Source: JACMLX01 sp031374935 (GTDB taxonomy: Bacteria; Gemmatimonadota; Gemmatimonadetes; Gemmatimonadales; Gemmatimonadaceae). Taken from it: a stretch of 64,000 nt of DNA. Positions 18,810 through 27,041 of the stretch are shown here, one piece after another (the first letter of the stretch is position 1; every line of letters starts with the position of its first letter). The translations under genes and the position numbers were made by a program. The notes below the pieces were generated by a model. It was not told where the DNA came from. It worked only from the letters and a program-made list of their open reading frames with translations, and ran no database searches. The stretch is from the NCBI GenBank assembly GCA_031374935.1, contig JANMHB010000185.1, positions 1-64,000 of the forward strand. The letters run 5' to 3'.

Positions 18810-19960
18810 CACCCGGGCTTCACCCACTGCGAATCGCCTTCGTCGGCGAAGGTGATCCGCAGGACGCCGGTGCAGCCGGCGCCAACTCGCCGGCCATGCT
18901 GATCGCGGCACTCAGTGCCCGCGGTCACCAGATCCACGCGGTCGATTGCGAATTGTACGGCGTGCGGCGTGCGATCGTCGCGGTTGCGACCTGGGCGCGT
19001 GCGAAGGACCGGTGGAGCGGCCGCTATCATCTGCATCGGCGCGCGTTCGCAGCGCGATCCCAGTTGGCGCAACGAGCCCTCGCCCGGCTCGACGGGCAAC
19101 TGGATGCAATCATTCAGTTCGGCAGCGCCTTCGATGCGTCACGTCCGGGCGTCCCGGTGCTGGTCTGGTGCGACACGTGCGCGCTGGTGACGCGAGATGA
19201 GCCGTTCAGCTGGATGGGTGCGCTGAGCGCACCGGATCAACGCGACGTCGGGGATCGGGAACGACGCCTGATGACGGCAGCCGCGCGGGTGATGCCGTGG
19301 AGTCAGTACGCCGGCCGCAGGATTGCCGCCGTCACCGGAGTCAGCGAAGCACGGGTACGCGTGACCTACGTCGGCCCGAGCATCGACTTGTCGTCGGTGA
19401 CGCGACCGTCGCCATCGGCGATGCCGGCGCCAGTCCGCATCCTGTTCGTGGGTCGTGAATTCGCGAGGAAGGGCGGCGACCTGCTGCTGGAGGCGTGTCG
19501 CCGGCTCCGCGCCGAGGGAACCGATGTTCGCGTGACGCTGGTCGGCCCGACGACATTCGACGTGCGCGATGACTTCGTGGACTTTGTCGGGTTTCTCGAC
19601 AAGGGCGTCCCGGCGGATGTCGTGCGACTCGCGGCCGTGTACCAGGAGGCGGACATCTTCTGCCTGCCGACGCGGCGCGAGCCGTTCGGCATTGCCGTTG
19701 CGGAAGCCATGCTGACGGGGCTTCCGGTGGTCGCCAGCAATCTGTCGGCGATTCCCGAAATGGTCGATGATGGCCGAACGGGATTTCTCGTCCCCGTCGA
19801 CGACATCGATACACTGACCGAACGCCTGAACCGACTCGCAACGGATCCGGACTTGCGACGAAGGATGGGTCAGGCCGGACTGGCCCACGCGCGTGAGCGG
19901 TTCACCTGGCTGGCCGTTGCCGCGCGCGTGGAAGCTGCGATCCGCGAAGTGCAGCGGTAG
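18806..19960 (+). CDS. Glycosyltransferase family 4
   Basis: This 384-residue GT-B enzyme has an N-terminal R-I-A-F-V-G-E-G-D-P block, a second-domain start I-L-F-V-G-R-E-F-A-R-K-G-G near residue 212, and a donor loop P-T-R-R-E-P-F-G-I-A-V-A-E-A-M near 289-303. It is the last gene of the operon that begins at 1621 and runs into the convergent ligase gene 30 bases downstream. The GTG start overlaps the acyltransferase stop. Confidence 0.87.
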   Translation: MTPGLHPLRIAFVGEGDPQDAGAAGANSPAMLIAALSARGHQIHAVDCELYGVRRAIVAVATWARAKDRWSGRYHLHRRAFAARSQLAQRALARLDGQLDAIIQFGSAFDASRPGVPVLVWCDTCALVTRDEPFSWMGALSAPDQRDVGDRERRLMTAAARVMPWSQYAGRRIAAVTGVSEARVRVTYVGPSIDLSSVTRPSPSAMPAPVRILFVGREFARKGGDLLLEACRRLRAEGTDVRVTLVGPTTFDVRDDFVDFVGFLDKGVPADVVRLAAVYQEADIFCLPTRREPFGIAVAEAMLTGLPVVASNLSAIPEMVDDGRTGFLVPVDDIDTLTERLNRLATDPDLRRRMGQAGLAHARERFTWLAVAARVEAAIREVQR

Positions 19961-19990
19961 CGCCCGTCGCGCGCGGTATCGCGCAGCGTG

Positions 19991-21406
19991 TCACCGTCGG
20001 AAGGCCGACGACGCCGGCACACTGACAGGCGCGATCCCTCGGTCCGCCGTTCGGGCGCGCAGTGCGACGAGCGCAAGCAGGCCGAAGAAATGATAGGCGT
20101 AGGCGTGTGAGAGGAAGAACGCCGCAACCATGAAGCCGATCATCCCGGCCACCGGTGCCACATCCTCCACGGCGCTCTTGGCGGTGCGATGCGCGAGCCG
20201 CAGTGCTGTCCCAAGCAAGGCGAGAAGGATCACGAATCCGGGGATGCCCAGCTCCGCCGCGGTTTGCACATACGTGTTGTGCGCGGTCATCCAGTGCCCA
20301 GGTATTCCGGACTCCTTCATCACTTCACCCTCCTGCGTGGTGAAGTTGCCCACCCCCAGACCCAGGATCGGATTGCTCGCGACATATCCCATGCCGCGCT
20401 TCCAGACCTGAATTCGCCCGCCATACTGCGTCTGATTGTAGTCCTCCTCGCCCGCTGCCAGTCCCATGATCTTGTTGCGATAGCTCTGCGGTCCGAGGAC
20501 GAAGCCACCGATGAGCAAAGGGAGGACTGTCGCTGACAAAAGCGCCTTGCGATTCGTGGGGAGGTAGACAAAAAGGGTGACGAGCGCTCCAAGCACAGCG
20601 AGCGTACCGCCTCGGGAACCGGTGCGGGTCACGCCGGCGATCAAGAGCCCGGCGATGGCAAGGGCCAGCACACGGTGAATCACGCGTGCTTTCGATGAGA
20701 ATGTGATTGCCAGAGAGAACGGCACGCACATGGCAAACACTGCGGCCAGATCATTCGGATCGAGGCTGTACGACACGCTGTACCGGTCATCCGCGACCAT
20801 CTTGCCGAGCGTGAACAGCGCGACACCGAGCACCGCGGCAAATGCGAGAAACGCATTCCGCAGCCAACGATAGGCGGAGTCCGTCGGCGGCACACAGAGT
20901 GTTGCAGCCACCAGCACTGTGTTCAGCATCAACGACTGCCACGCGGTGACCGAGCCACCGATCCAGATCGCTGTCGGTATGGTACAGGCTGCCCACATCA
21001 GCATCAGGGCGACGAGTCGAAAGATCGGATCCGCCGCGACGTCACTGAAGACTGCCGGCCGAGAGCGGACAAGAAGGTACGCCACGCCAGCCAGGGTACC
21101 CACCAACGCCGGTCGGATTGCCGAGAGCGGCGGATAGACCTCGTGCAGCCGAAACACGAGGACCGCGGCCATCAGCGTGACGACGATCGTCGCGCGTGGC
21201 GCAAAGCCGCTCACGGGTGCCGTGGACGACACAGCAGCGCCATGGTCGCCTGCCGCTGATGGCGTGAACGATGGCGTCGAACGCCCAGCGCCAATCCCGG
21301 GAGGGAGCTGATTCGTCGCCTGACGACGGCCGAACATCCGCGTTTTCGGTATTCGAGCGGCGGCTGCCCGTGAATCCGAGCGCATCCCTGGTCGGCTGAA
21401 CGTCAT
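19991..21406 (-). CDS. O-antigen ligase/polymerase-like membrane protein (Wzy_C family)
   Basis: This 471-residue protein has about ten to twelve membrane helices after a polar N-terminal stretch of some 60 residues. The family landmark is the long periplasmic loop near residues 330-400 with G-R-I-Q-V-W, G-L-G-V-G-N-F and A-H-N-T-Y-V-Q-T-A-A-E-L-G, matching Wzy_C (PF04932). Such proteins polymerise repeat units or ligate glycan to a lipid acceptor in the periplasm. ATG 21406 with a CCAGG-type upstream sequence is preferred over GTG 21457. It faces the exopolysaccharide operon and probably completes the Wzx/Wzy route. Confidence 0.88.
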   Translation of the reverse strand: MTFSRPGMRSDSRAAAARIPKTRMFGRRQATNQLPPGIGAGRSTPSFTPSAAGDHGAAVSSTAPVSGFAPRATIVVTLMAAVLVFRLHEVYPPLSAIRPALVGTLAGVAYLLVRSRPAVFSDVAADPIFRLVALMLMWAACTIPTAIWIGGSVTAWQSLMLNTVLVAATLCVPPTDSAYRWLRNAFLAFAAVLGVALFTLGKMVADDRYSVSYSLDPNDLAAVFAMCVPFSLAITFSSKARVIHRVLALAIAGLLIAGVTRTGSRGGTLAVLGALVTLFVYLPTNRKALLSATVLPLLIGGFVLGPQSYRNKIMGLAAGEEDYNQTQYGGRIQVWKRGMGYVASNPILGLGVGNFTTQEGEVMKESGIPGHWMTAHNTYVQTAAELGIPGFVILLALLGTALRLAHRTAKSAVEDVAPVAGMIGFMVAAFFLSHAYAYHFFGLLALVALRARTADRGIAPVSVPASSAFRR

Positions 21407-21981
21407 TGAAACCTGGTCGTCGGTAAGACTGCCACGGATACTTCGAACTCGGCCCACGCACGTTCGAACTCTCGAGCGCCAGCAGCATCGCTCGGCGCCG
21501 TCGCGGATCCCGAGGCCGCAGGATCGCTAAAGATAGTGACGATCGATCGATTCTTCCTGCAACGGTGCCCGGGGAGCTCGTCGTCGAGCATTTGCGGCTC
21601 AGCCGTGATGCACCGCCGGCTCCGGCAGCGGAGTGCGGAAGCGCGGCACGGTCGGTGCAGACTTGCACCCCGGTCCGCCTCACGCTCGAGCGATGCCGAA
21701 GGGCGTCGTGCCATACCATCGTTCATCAGTCGCGTTCGCCGGTCGTCGCATGGATGAGTGGACATTCGAACCATCGGACAGCCATGGCAGCGAGACGAGG
21801 AGGGCGGTTGATGAAGCCTCGAGGGCTGGGCCGGCGGAGCGTGGGAGCGCACGCGGACCTGAAGCCCCTCACGACACGCGGCGCGCCATTCGTTCCCGGA
21901 TCGCGCGACTGATTAAAATGGCGCAGGCTGCCAACGCAGACGCGTCACCCGGACTTTCGCCAACTCGCCTCGACCCCAGCA
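21407..21981. other. Divergent intergenic region, no gene seen
   Basis: About 575 bases between the ligase gene (-) and the FkbM methyltransferase gene (+). Short open frames here are arginine-rich, overlap each other on both strands and match no known family. A more A/T-rich patch at about 21525-21555, containing two abutting GATC copies, is the likeliest promoter area, but no confident -35/-10 pair could be assigned. Confidence 0.45.
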
Positions 21982-22803
21982 ATGCAGCACTACACCCTGA
22001 AGCACAGAATAGTTGCGGCAATCAGTCAGCGACTCTTCACTGACAACGTGTATGTGGCGCGCCGCGGTCTTGTCGCCGGTCTGCGCCGCAAGGGAGGACT
22101 GGGGTTCGTTCCGACGTGGTTGCAGCCGGACGCCGAGACTGCGGAATACAAGTGCTTGCGCGCGCTCGACCTGCGGGGCAAGTGCGTGCTCGATGTCGGA
22201 GCGTTTCACGGACTCACTGCCCTGTTCTTCGCCTCGAGAGGTGGCACCGTGCATGCTTTCGAACCGATGCCATTCAATCGTGCGAGGCTGCACGAGAATC
22301 TTGCGTTGAACCCGACGCTCGACATTCGTGTGCACCCGGTGGCCATCGGCGCCGAATCCGGAACGCTGCATCTCGTGATGGACCCACGCATGCCCGGCGG
22401 GGCCACCGCCTCGGCCGAGATTCAGGCACAGGTGGGCAAGGTGCCGGACGCGCTACATGTCGAGGTACCGGTCACGACGCTGGATACACTGCGCGCGGCT
22501 GGCGACATCCCCGATCCCGACTTCATCAAGATCGATGTCGAAGGATTCGAGTCGAACGTCCTGAGTGGCGCGCGGCGACTGCTGTCGGAGTGCAAGCCGA
22601 TCATCTACATCGAATTGCATGGTGAGGATGCTGTCGACAAGCGAACGAAGACCCTCGCCGTCCTGACCGAGGTGGAACGCGCCGGCTACGATGGTGCGAC
22701 GCATGTCGAACGTGGTACGGTCGTGCGGGCGGCCACACTTCGTGACGTCGAGTGCGAGGGCCATCTGCTCGTCGGCCACCCGGCCAGCCGTCGTCCGGCA
22801 TAA
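21982..22803 (+). CDS. FkbM family methyltransferase
   Basis: This 273-residue protein carries an S-adenosylmethionine domain with V-L-D-V-G-A-F-H-G near residue 71, H-A-F-E-P near 91 and the FkbM-type F-I-K-I-D-V-E-G-F-E near 176-186. FkbM-like enzymes in glycan loci O-methylate sugars. It begins with ATG at 21982 and has no strong ribosome binding site. It is a single gene between the ligase gene and the riboswitch-controlled lipoprotein gene. Confidence 0.88.
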   Translation: MQHYTLKHRIVAAISQRLFTDNVYVARRGLVAGLRRKGGLGFVPTWLQPDAETAEYKCLRALDLRGKCVLDVGAFHGLTALFFASRGGTVHAFEPMPFNRARLHENLALNPTLDIRVHPVAIGAESGTLHLVMDPRMPGGATASAEIQAQVGKVPDALHVEVPVTTLDTLRAAGDIPDPDFIKIDVEGFESNVLSGARRLLSECKPIIYIELHGEDAVDKRTKTLAVLTEVERAGYDGATHVERGTVVRAATLRDVECEGHLLVGHPASRRPA

Positions 22804-23305
22804 GAGGCGGGGGGCGAAGGACGGATGATGCGTCCGACTCGCTGAATTCCCGGCTTTCCGCGCGGCCGCAACACGTCGCGCACGGCCCGCGCTGCTCGTG
22901 CAGCCTCGCGTAGAAGGGCCGAATCGGTACACCGGTGAATGCCGGCGGAGTTGCCGCGGGCCGGTCATGGTGCCGTCGGCCCGCGTGCCGAGTGGAGGGC
23001 GGCCGAGGGCTGTCTGGCACACACCGCTGCCGTGATTGTGTCACACGGCGACGCAGAGAGCCGCGGCCAATATGCCCTTCCCCGAGTCGAGCCCGGATCC
23101 CCTGCCGGTGGGGAAGCGGGCTCGTGGCTTGGATCTTGCCCTGTTCAGGACGGTAGCAGCTGCTGAGTCAGTTTCGGCAGCTGCCGCCATGAGTTGCGTC
23201 CTGGCGCCGAGTTCGTCTGCCTCTCGACGACGGATATCGGACAACGCTCCGCTCACCAATCGTCCTGTCAATCTCCATGCTCGCGTGACCCCGACACTTG
23301 GGGTT
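22804..23305. other. Intergenic and 5' leader region before the riboswitch
   Basis: About 500 bases with no supported gene. Open frames on both strands are arginine/serine-rich shadows. A sigma-54-like element is present at 23125-23140, about 165 bases before the riboswitch, and this stretch is presumed to contain the promoter of the lipoprotein gene at 23418. Confidence 0.45.
23125..23140 (+). promoter_or_regulatory. Candidate sigma-54 (RpoN) promoter
   Basis: The sequence TGGCTTGGATCTTGCC has the GG and GC dinucleotides at the spacing required for -24/-12 promoters and matches about 13 of 16 consensus positions; the usual CAC after GG is CTT. It would start a leader of about 270 bases containing the riboswitch. 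A sigma-54 activator gene is encoded at 32991. The match alone is suggestive and not proof. Confidence 0.35.
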
Positions 23306-23394
23306 GAGGCGACAAGGGCATAGCCGGCGAAAGCCGGCGACGCAAAGCCACGAGGCTACCGGACAGAGCGGTCCCATGCCAGTCGAGCTGCCGA
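23306..23394 (+). ncRNA. Cyclic-di-GMP-I (GEMM) riboswitch
   Basis: The leader contains the conserved core of the cyclic-di-GMP-I aptamer. P2 is a perfect GCCGGC-GAAA-GCCGGC hairpin (23323-23338) with the GNRA tetraloop that docks into P3. It is followed directly by the invariant GACGCAAAGCC (23339-23349), then a P3 arm (about 23350-23380) and the closing AGCTGCC that pairs with GGCG near 23308. The aptamer binds cyclic-di-GMP, a second messenger that controls surface attachment. A separate hairpin at 23400-23417 covers the downstream ribosome binding site, so control is probably at translation. It serves the beta-helix lipoprotein gene. Confidence 0.9.
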
Positions 23395-23399
23395 CCCTG

Positions 23400-23417
23400 T
23401 TCCCCGACGGAGGGGAA
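23400..23417 (+). promoter_or_regulatory. Ribosome-binding-site-sequestering hairpin (riboswitch expression platform)
   Basis: TTCCCC at 23400-23405 is perfectly complementary to GGGGAA at 23412-23417, with a six-base loop. The strong Shine-Dalgarno sequence GGAGGGG (23409-23415) lies in the loop and 3' arm, and the ATG begins at 23418. When the hairpin forms, ribosome access should be blocked. Whether ligand binding favours or opposes it cannot be told from sequence. Confidence 0.75.
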
Positions 23418-25547
23418 ATGCGTACGCTACGTTCCAGTATGATCACGCTCGTTGCTGCTGTCATGGGGCTCGGTGCATGTGCGGATGCCACCCTCGAACA
23501 GTCGACGGATCCGACGCTGAGGGTGCTGACATCGCGATCTGCAAGCATCTCCGGAGCACGGACACCCCTGACTCTCAGTGTTGTTCTGGGTTCGGCTGAT
23601 TCTGTCGTCGCTACTCCCGGCGATACGCTTCAGGTCCTGGTCCCGGCGGTGGCGCATAGCCGCCGCCGGCTTGCCCGTCTGGCCAGTGTCGGCGAGGCGA
23701 GCTCACCAGAGGTCGCCCAGCTAATCGTCAACGTGCCGTTCGCCGGAATGATCCGTTCGAGCGATGTTGCGGTTGCTCGCCCGGTACTCCGGACCAGTCG
23801 CGTCGCGATTGGTGCAACGGGGCGTGCTACCCTCGTGCTGCGATCCCTGCGCGGCGTGGACACGCTGTTTGTCGTCGTGCCCCCGGAGAGCGCAGCAACG
23901 CCCGATTCAGTGGCCCCGCCGACCGAGCCAGTGCCACCGGCCCTACCGACCGCGCCAGTGCCACCGACCGCGCCAGTGCCACCGGTCGCGCTAGTGCCAC
24001 CCGCGGAATTGCCCCCAATCGTCGATCCGCCCATCGTTTCGGGTCCGGTGGGAAATGCCGAATTGCCGCGGCGCACGGTCAACACGACTCTGCGCCCGCG
24101 AACTGGGAAGCTGATCCCGGTGGCGGCGAACAGTCCTTCCGCGCTGCAGGCGGCACTCAATGCCGCGGAGCCGGGAGATGAGATCGTGCTCCCCGATGGC
24201 GCGGTATACGAAGGCAACTTCATGCTTCCGGCGCGCGGGAGTGGCACCGGCCGCGTGATCGTCAGGTCGGCGACCATCCCTGCCGACTCGTCGCGCCGGG
24301 TGACGCCGGCCGCCGCCGCGCGATTCGCGAAGATTTTCACGCCCAACGGCATCGCCGCCATTCGGACGGAGGCACGTGCCGGAGGATGGCACTTCGTCGG
24401 GCTGGAGATCGGGATGGCGAGCAGCTCGACGGAGACGTTCGGCATCGTCCTCATCGGCAACACGTTTGAGCGCACTGTCGACGAACTGCCAGACGACGTG
24501 GTCTTTGATCGCGTCTACGTGCACAGCACGTCGACGGGCAACACACGCCGCTGCATTGCGCTGAACGGCCGGGCCGCTGCGGTCGTTCATTCGTGGCTCT
24601 CGGACTGCCATTCCTCCGCGTTCGATGCGCAGGCCATTGTCTCGTGGGCCGGAACCGGTCCATTCCTGATCGAGGACAATCTTCTCGAGGGATCGGGTCA
24701 GAACATCAATTTCGGTGGTGGATCCGGTTCGATTCCTGGTGGCGTGATTCCGAGCGATATCACCATTCGTCGCAATCATTTCTACAAGCCGCTGTCGTGG
24801 GGCAAGACCTGGCTCGTCAAGAACCTGTTCGAGAGCAAGGCGGCCCGCCGCCTGCTGATCGAGGAGAACTTCTTCGAAAACAACTGGGTGCACGGACAGG
24901 TTGGCTTCGCACTCATCCTGACGGCGGCCGCGGATCAACCGACGGCGCTGAACGCCGACATCACGATCCGGAACAACATCTTCTCCAACAGCACCGGTGG
25001 CCTGTACATCAAGTCGCGGTGGCCTGGCGTGGCAGAGCCGACACGACGCGTGTCCATCACGAACAACCTGTTCGAGAAGATCGGTCGCGATCCGAATGGA
25101 TGGAGCGGCCGCGGGCTCTACTTGCAGCTGATCGGCGATATGGAGGACGTCACGATCACCAACAATTCGTGGCTGAACGGCGAGGCATCGACGTCGATCA
25201 TGTTCGGTGGCGAAACAGGACAGCGCCTGAATCTTGCGCGCAATGTGTTTGGTCCGTCGGAGTACGATGTGTGGGGCGAGTATGGTCAGGGCGGGAAAGC
25301 GGTGGGAACTATCCGCTACTTTTTCCCGAATGCCACTGCCACCGGCAACGCGTTCTTTACCGGGAAAGCCGCATGGACCGGCACCGGCAACGTTGCCCCG
25401 ACGACGTTCCGTACGACCGATGTCGTGAACGCGACCGCTGACGATTGGCGGATGCGTGATCAGTCGACAAGCCTGCAGGGGCTGTCGGCCGTGCCCGGCA
25501 TCAGCGAGAGCCTGACGCGCGTGCGAGGCAATCGGTCGACGTTCTGA
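23418..25547 (+). CDS. Right-handed parallel beta-helix lipoprotein under riboswitch control
   Basis: This 709-residue protein starts with a lipoprotein signal: hydrophobic residues 9-20 and a lipobox L-G-A-C with Cys21. Residues 22-150 look like a beta domain, residues about 154-215 are a proline-rich linker made of P-V-P-P-T-A type repeats, and residues about 235-690 are a right-handed beta-helix of the pectate-lyase/chondroitinase-B-like superfamily, with repeated I-x-N-N-x-F turns such as I-T-I-R-N-N-I-F and V-S-I-T-N-N-L-F. It is likely a surface or periplasmic polysaccharide-binding or -cleaving protein; the active residues cannot be assigned. ATG 23418 follows a strong ribosome binding site. 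The gene has its own leader riboswitch and a strong terminator-like hairpin downstream. Confidence 0.85.
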   Translation: MRTLRSSMITLVAAVMGLGACADATLEQSTDPTLRVLTSRSASISGARTPLTLSVVLGSADSVVATPGDTLQVLVPAVAHSRRRLARLASVGEASSPEVAQLIVNVPFAGMIRSSDVAVARPVLRTSRVAIGATGRATLVLRSLRGVDTLFVVVPPESAATPDSVAPPTEPVPPALPTAPVPPTAPVPPVALVPPAELPPIVDPPIVSGPVGNAELPRRTVNTTLRPRTGKLIPVAANSPSALQAALNAAEPGDEIVLPDGAVYEGNFMLPARGSGTGRVIVRSATIPADSSRRVTPAAAARFAKIFTPNGIAAIRTEARAGGWHFVGLEIGMASSSTETFGIVLIGNTFERTVDELPDDVVFDRVYVHSTSTGNTRRCIALNGRAAAVVHSWLSDCHSSAFDAQAIVSWAGTGPFLIEDNLLEGSGQNINFGGGSGSIPGGVIPSDITIRRNHFYKPLSWGKTWLVKNLFESKAARRLLIEENFFENNWVHGQVGFALILTAAADQPTALNADITIRNNIFSNSTGGLYIKSRWPGVAEPTRRVSITNNLFEKIGRDPNGWSGRGLYLQLIGDMEDVTITNNSWLNGEASTSIMFGGETGQRLNLARNVFGPSEYDVWGEYGQGGKAVGTIRYFFPNATATGNAFFTGKAAWTGTGNVAPTTFRTTDVVNATADDWRMRDQSTSLQGLSAVPGISESLTRVRGNRSTF
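23928..24000 (+). repeat. Imperfect 18-base tandem repeat encoding a proline-rich linker
   Basis: The unit ccagtgccaccgaccgcg occurs at 23955-23972 and 23973-23990 with two mismatches, with a 27-base longer version at 23928-23954 and a decayed copy after 23990. Each 18-base unit encodes six residues (P-V-P-P-T-A), so copy number can change without a frameshift. The repeat sits in the linker between the membrane anchor and beta-helix. Confidence 0.8.
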
Positions 25548-25564
25548 TGGTGCTGTGTCGCAGG

Positions 25565-25606
25565 ACGAGCAGGGTCGCCGGGCACACCGCCCGGCGCCCT
25601 GCTCGT
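25565..25606. terminator. Strong hairpin between convergent genes, probable terminator
   Basis: ACGAGCAGGG (25565-25574) and CGCCGGGC (25576-25583) pair with GCCCGGCG (25589-25596) and CCCTGCTCGT (25597-25606), a stem of 18 base pairs with one bulged T and a five-base loop. It lies 18 bases after the beta-helix gene stop and faces the convergent methyltransferase gene. There is no clear T tract, so Rho-independent termination is likely but not certain. Confidence 0.6.
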
Positions 25607-25806
25607 GTGCATGTGGGGACGACACTCATGCGTCTGCCCGACTCGGTTACTTGGAAGCTCCGGCGTATGTCACCGGCCTGCGGCGCATGAGTTGCACGTG
25701 ACCCGTCCTGTCACGTCCCGGCACGCGGCCGATCGCGAGCAGTAGTCGCTGGCACGCGCGGCCGGCACGCCGGCACAAGACAGGGACACGTCGTTTCCGG
25801 GCGCCT

Positions 25807-26535
25807 CTATGCCTTGGTGAGGTAACCGAGCAGGTCAGCCCCCATGCCAGCCAGGCGTGCATGACGGGACGCACGGATGAATTGGCACTCGAGCCATACC
25901 ATCGGTGCCGGACGATTGAAGTAGGGAATGTTCCGTACGATGTTGATCTCGTCGACGTGCAAGTTCACCCGCAGCGCGTGTCGAGCGATGTCTCGTGTCG
26001 TGTTGGCGCGGTAGAAGGTCGGGAAGATATGCTCGAGCGGCCGTCCTTCCACGCGATGCGCCAGCTGGCGCTGAATCGCGGGCGGCAGGAACGCCGCCGA
26101 CAGACGAGGTAGCGGATGATCCCTGTTCGGAGTGACGAAGGCGAATTTGCCGCCTGGCGCCAGGACGCGAGCGATCTCAGCGAAGGCTCGGTCGGGATTC
26201 TCGAGGTGCTCGAGCACCATATTGGCGCTCACAAAATCGAAACGATTCGCTTCGAATGGAATTGATTCCACGGTGCCCGCGACGAAAGACGTCAGCGCGC
26301 CGTTCTGCCGGAGGTGTTCGACCTGAACGTCGACACCGATTACTTCCAGGCAGCGCGCGGCGAGCGCCTCTGGCGTGGGAACACCGAATCCATTGTGGAG
26401 TCGTGTCCCCGCACCGATGTCGAGCCAGCGGGCGTGTCTCGGCAACTCCCGGTCGAGCAGGCGCGCATAGTGATTCTGGTGAAAATCGACATCCGGTATC
26501 AACTGCTGGACAATCCTGGTATACGCTGAACGCAT
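25807..26535 (-). CDS. Class I SAM-dependent methyltransferase
   Basis: This 242-residue protein carries Methyltransf_11-type motifs: W-L-D-I-G-A-G near residue 37, I-G-V-D-V near 64, F-D-F-V-S-A-N-M-V-L-E-H-L near 99-111 and L-A-P-G-G-K-F near 126. The C-terminal third, with F-P-T-F-Y-R-A-N-T near 175, is typical of methyltransferases near polysaccharide genes. Substrate unknown; sugar or lipid-carrier methylation is plausible. ATG 26535 is selected because the upstream extension is arginine-rich. Confidence 0.82.
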   Translation of the reverse strand: MRSAYTRIVQQLIPDVDFHQNHYARLLDRELPRHARWLDIGAGTRLHNGFGVPTPEALAARCLEVIGVDVQVEHLRQNGALTSFVAGTVESIPFEANRFDFVSANMVLEHLENPDRAFAEIARVLAPGGKFAFVTPNRDHPLPRLSAAFLPPAIQRQLAHRVEGRPLEHIFPTFYRANTTRDIARHALRVNLHVDEINIVRNIPYFNRPAPMVWLECQFIRASRHARLAGMGADLLGYLTKA

Positions 26536-27041
26536 TGGTGATGACCGCGGCGTGGGTGTGGCGCAGGGTTCGGGGACACGTGATTGGTGCCGGAGACCAC
26601 GGACCATCTGGCCTCGTTGGCGTGCGCTGCGGAAGACGTAACCGGCTGCGGATGCTGACGCTAGGGATTCAGACCGCGTGTCTTCCACATTCGCGTCGCG
26701 ACCGTCAGCTCCGGGGAGTCAGGCCGCTCTCGGCCGGCCTCCACACGGGAGAGTCGCTGCCGTTGTTCGCACAGCCAGTCGGTTCGATGCGCGCTCACTG
26801 TCGCGTACACCATCGGCGCAGAGTGAAACGACTTCCCGCGCTCGAGAGGCGGACGGTCTGAACGAGGCGGTGTGTACCGGAACCGCGTTGGAGGATGCTT
26901 GGCGCATCGAACCTCCCCGGCTGCCGGTGGTTCCACCGCCCGACGCTCCTGCGCCACTGCCACCGCGTCTCGGCTGCGCCGCGAGGGGCGCGACACGAGC
27001 ACCTCGCGGCCGTCGGGCCGCCGGAGATGACAGACGCAGGC
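26536..27041. other. Intergenic region, no supported gene
   Basis: About 506 bases between two genes on the minus strand. Open frames on both strands reach 110-140 codons, but they are arginine/proline-rich, overlap one another and lack ribosome binding sites or known motifs. The promoter of the methyltransferase gene is expected near 26540-26650. Confidence 0.4.

Noticed and set aside
23041..23110. Possible second GEMM element (gcgacgcagag)
   Set aside because: The invariant GCAAAGCC is not present and no GNRA-capped P2 stem can be drawn.
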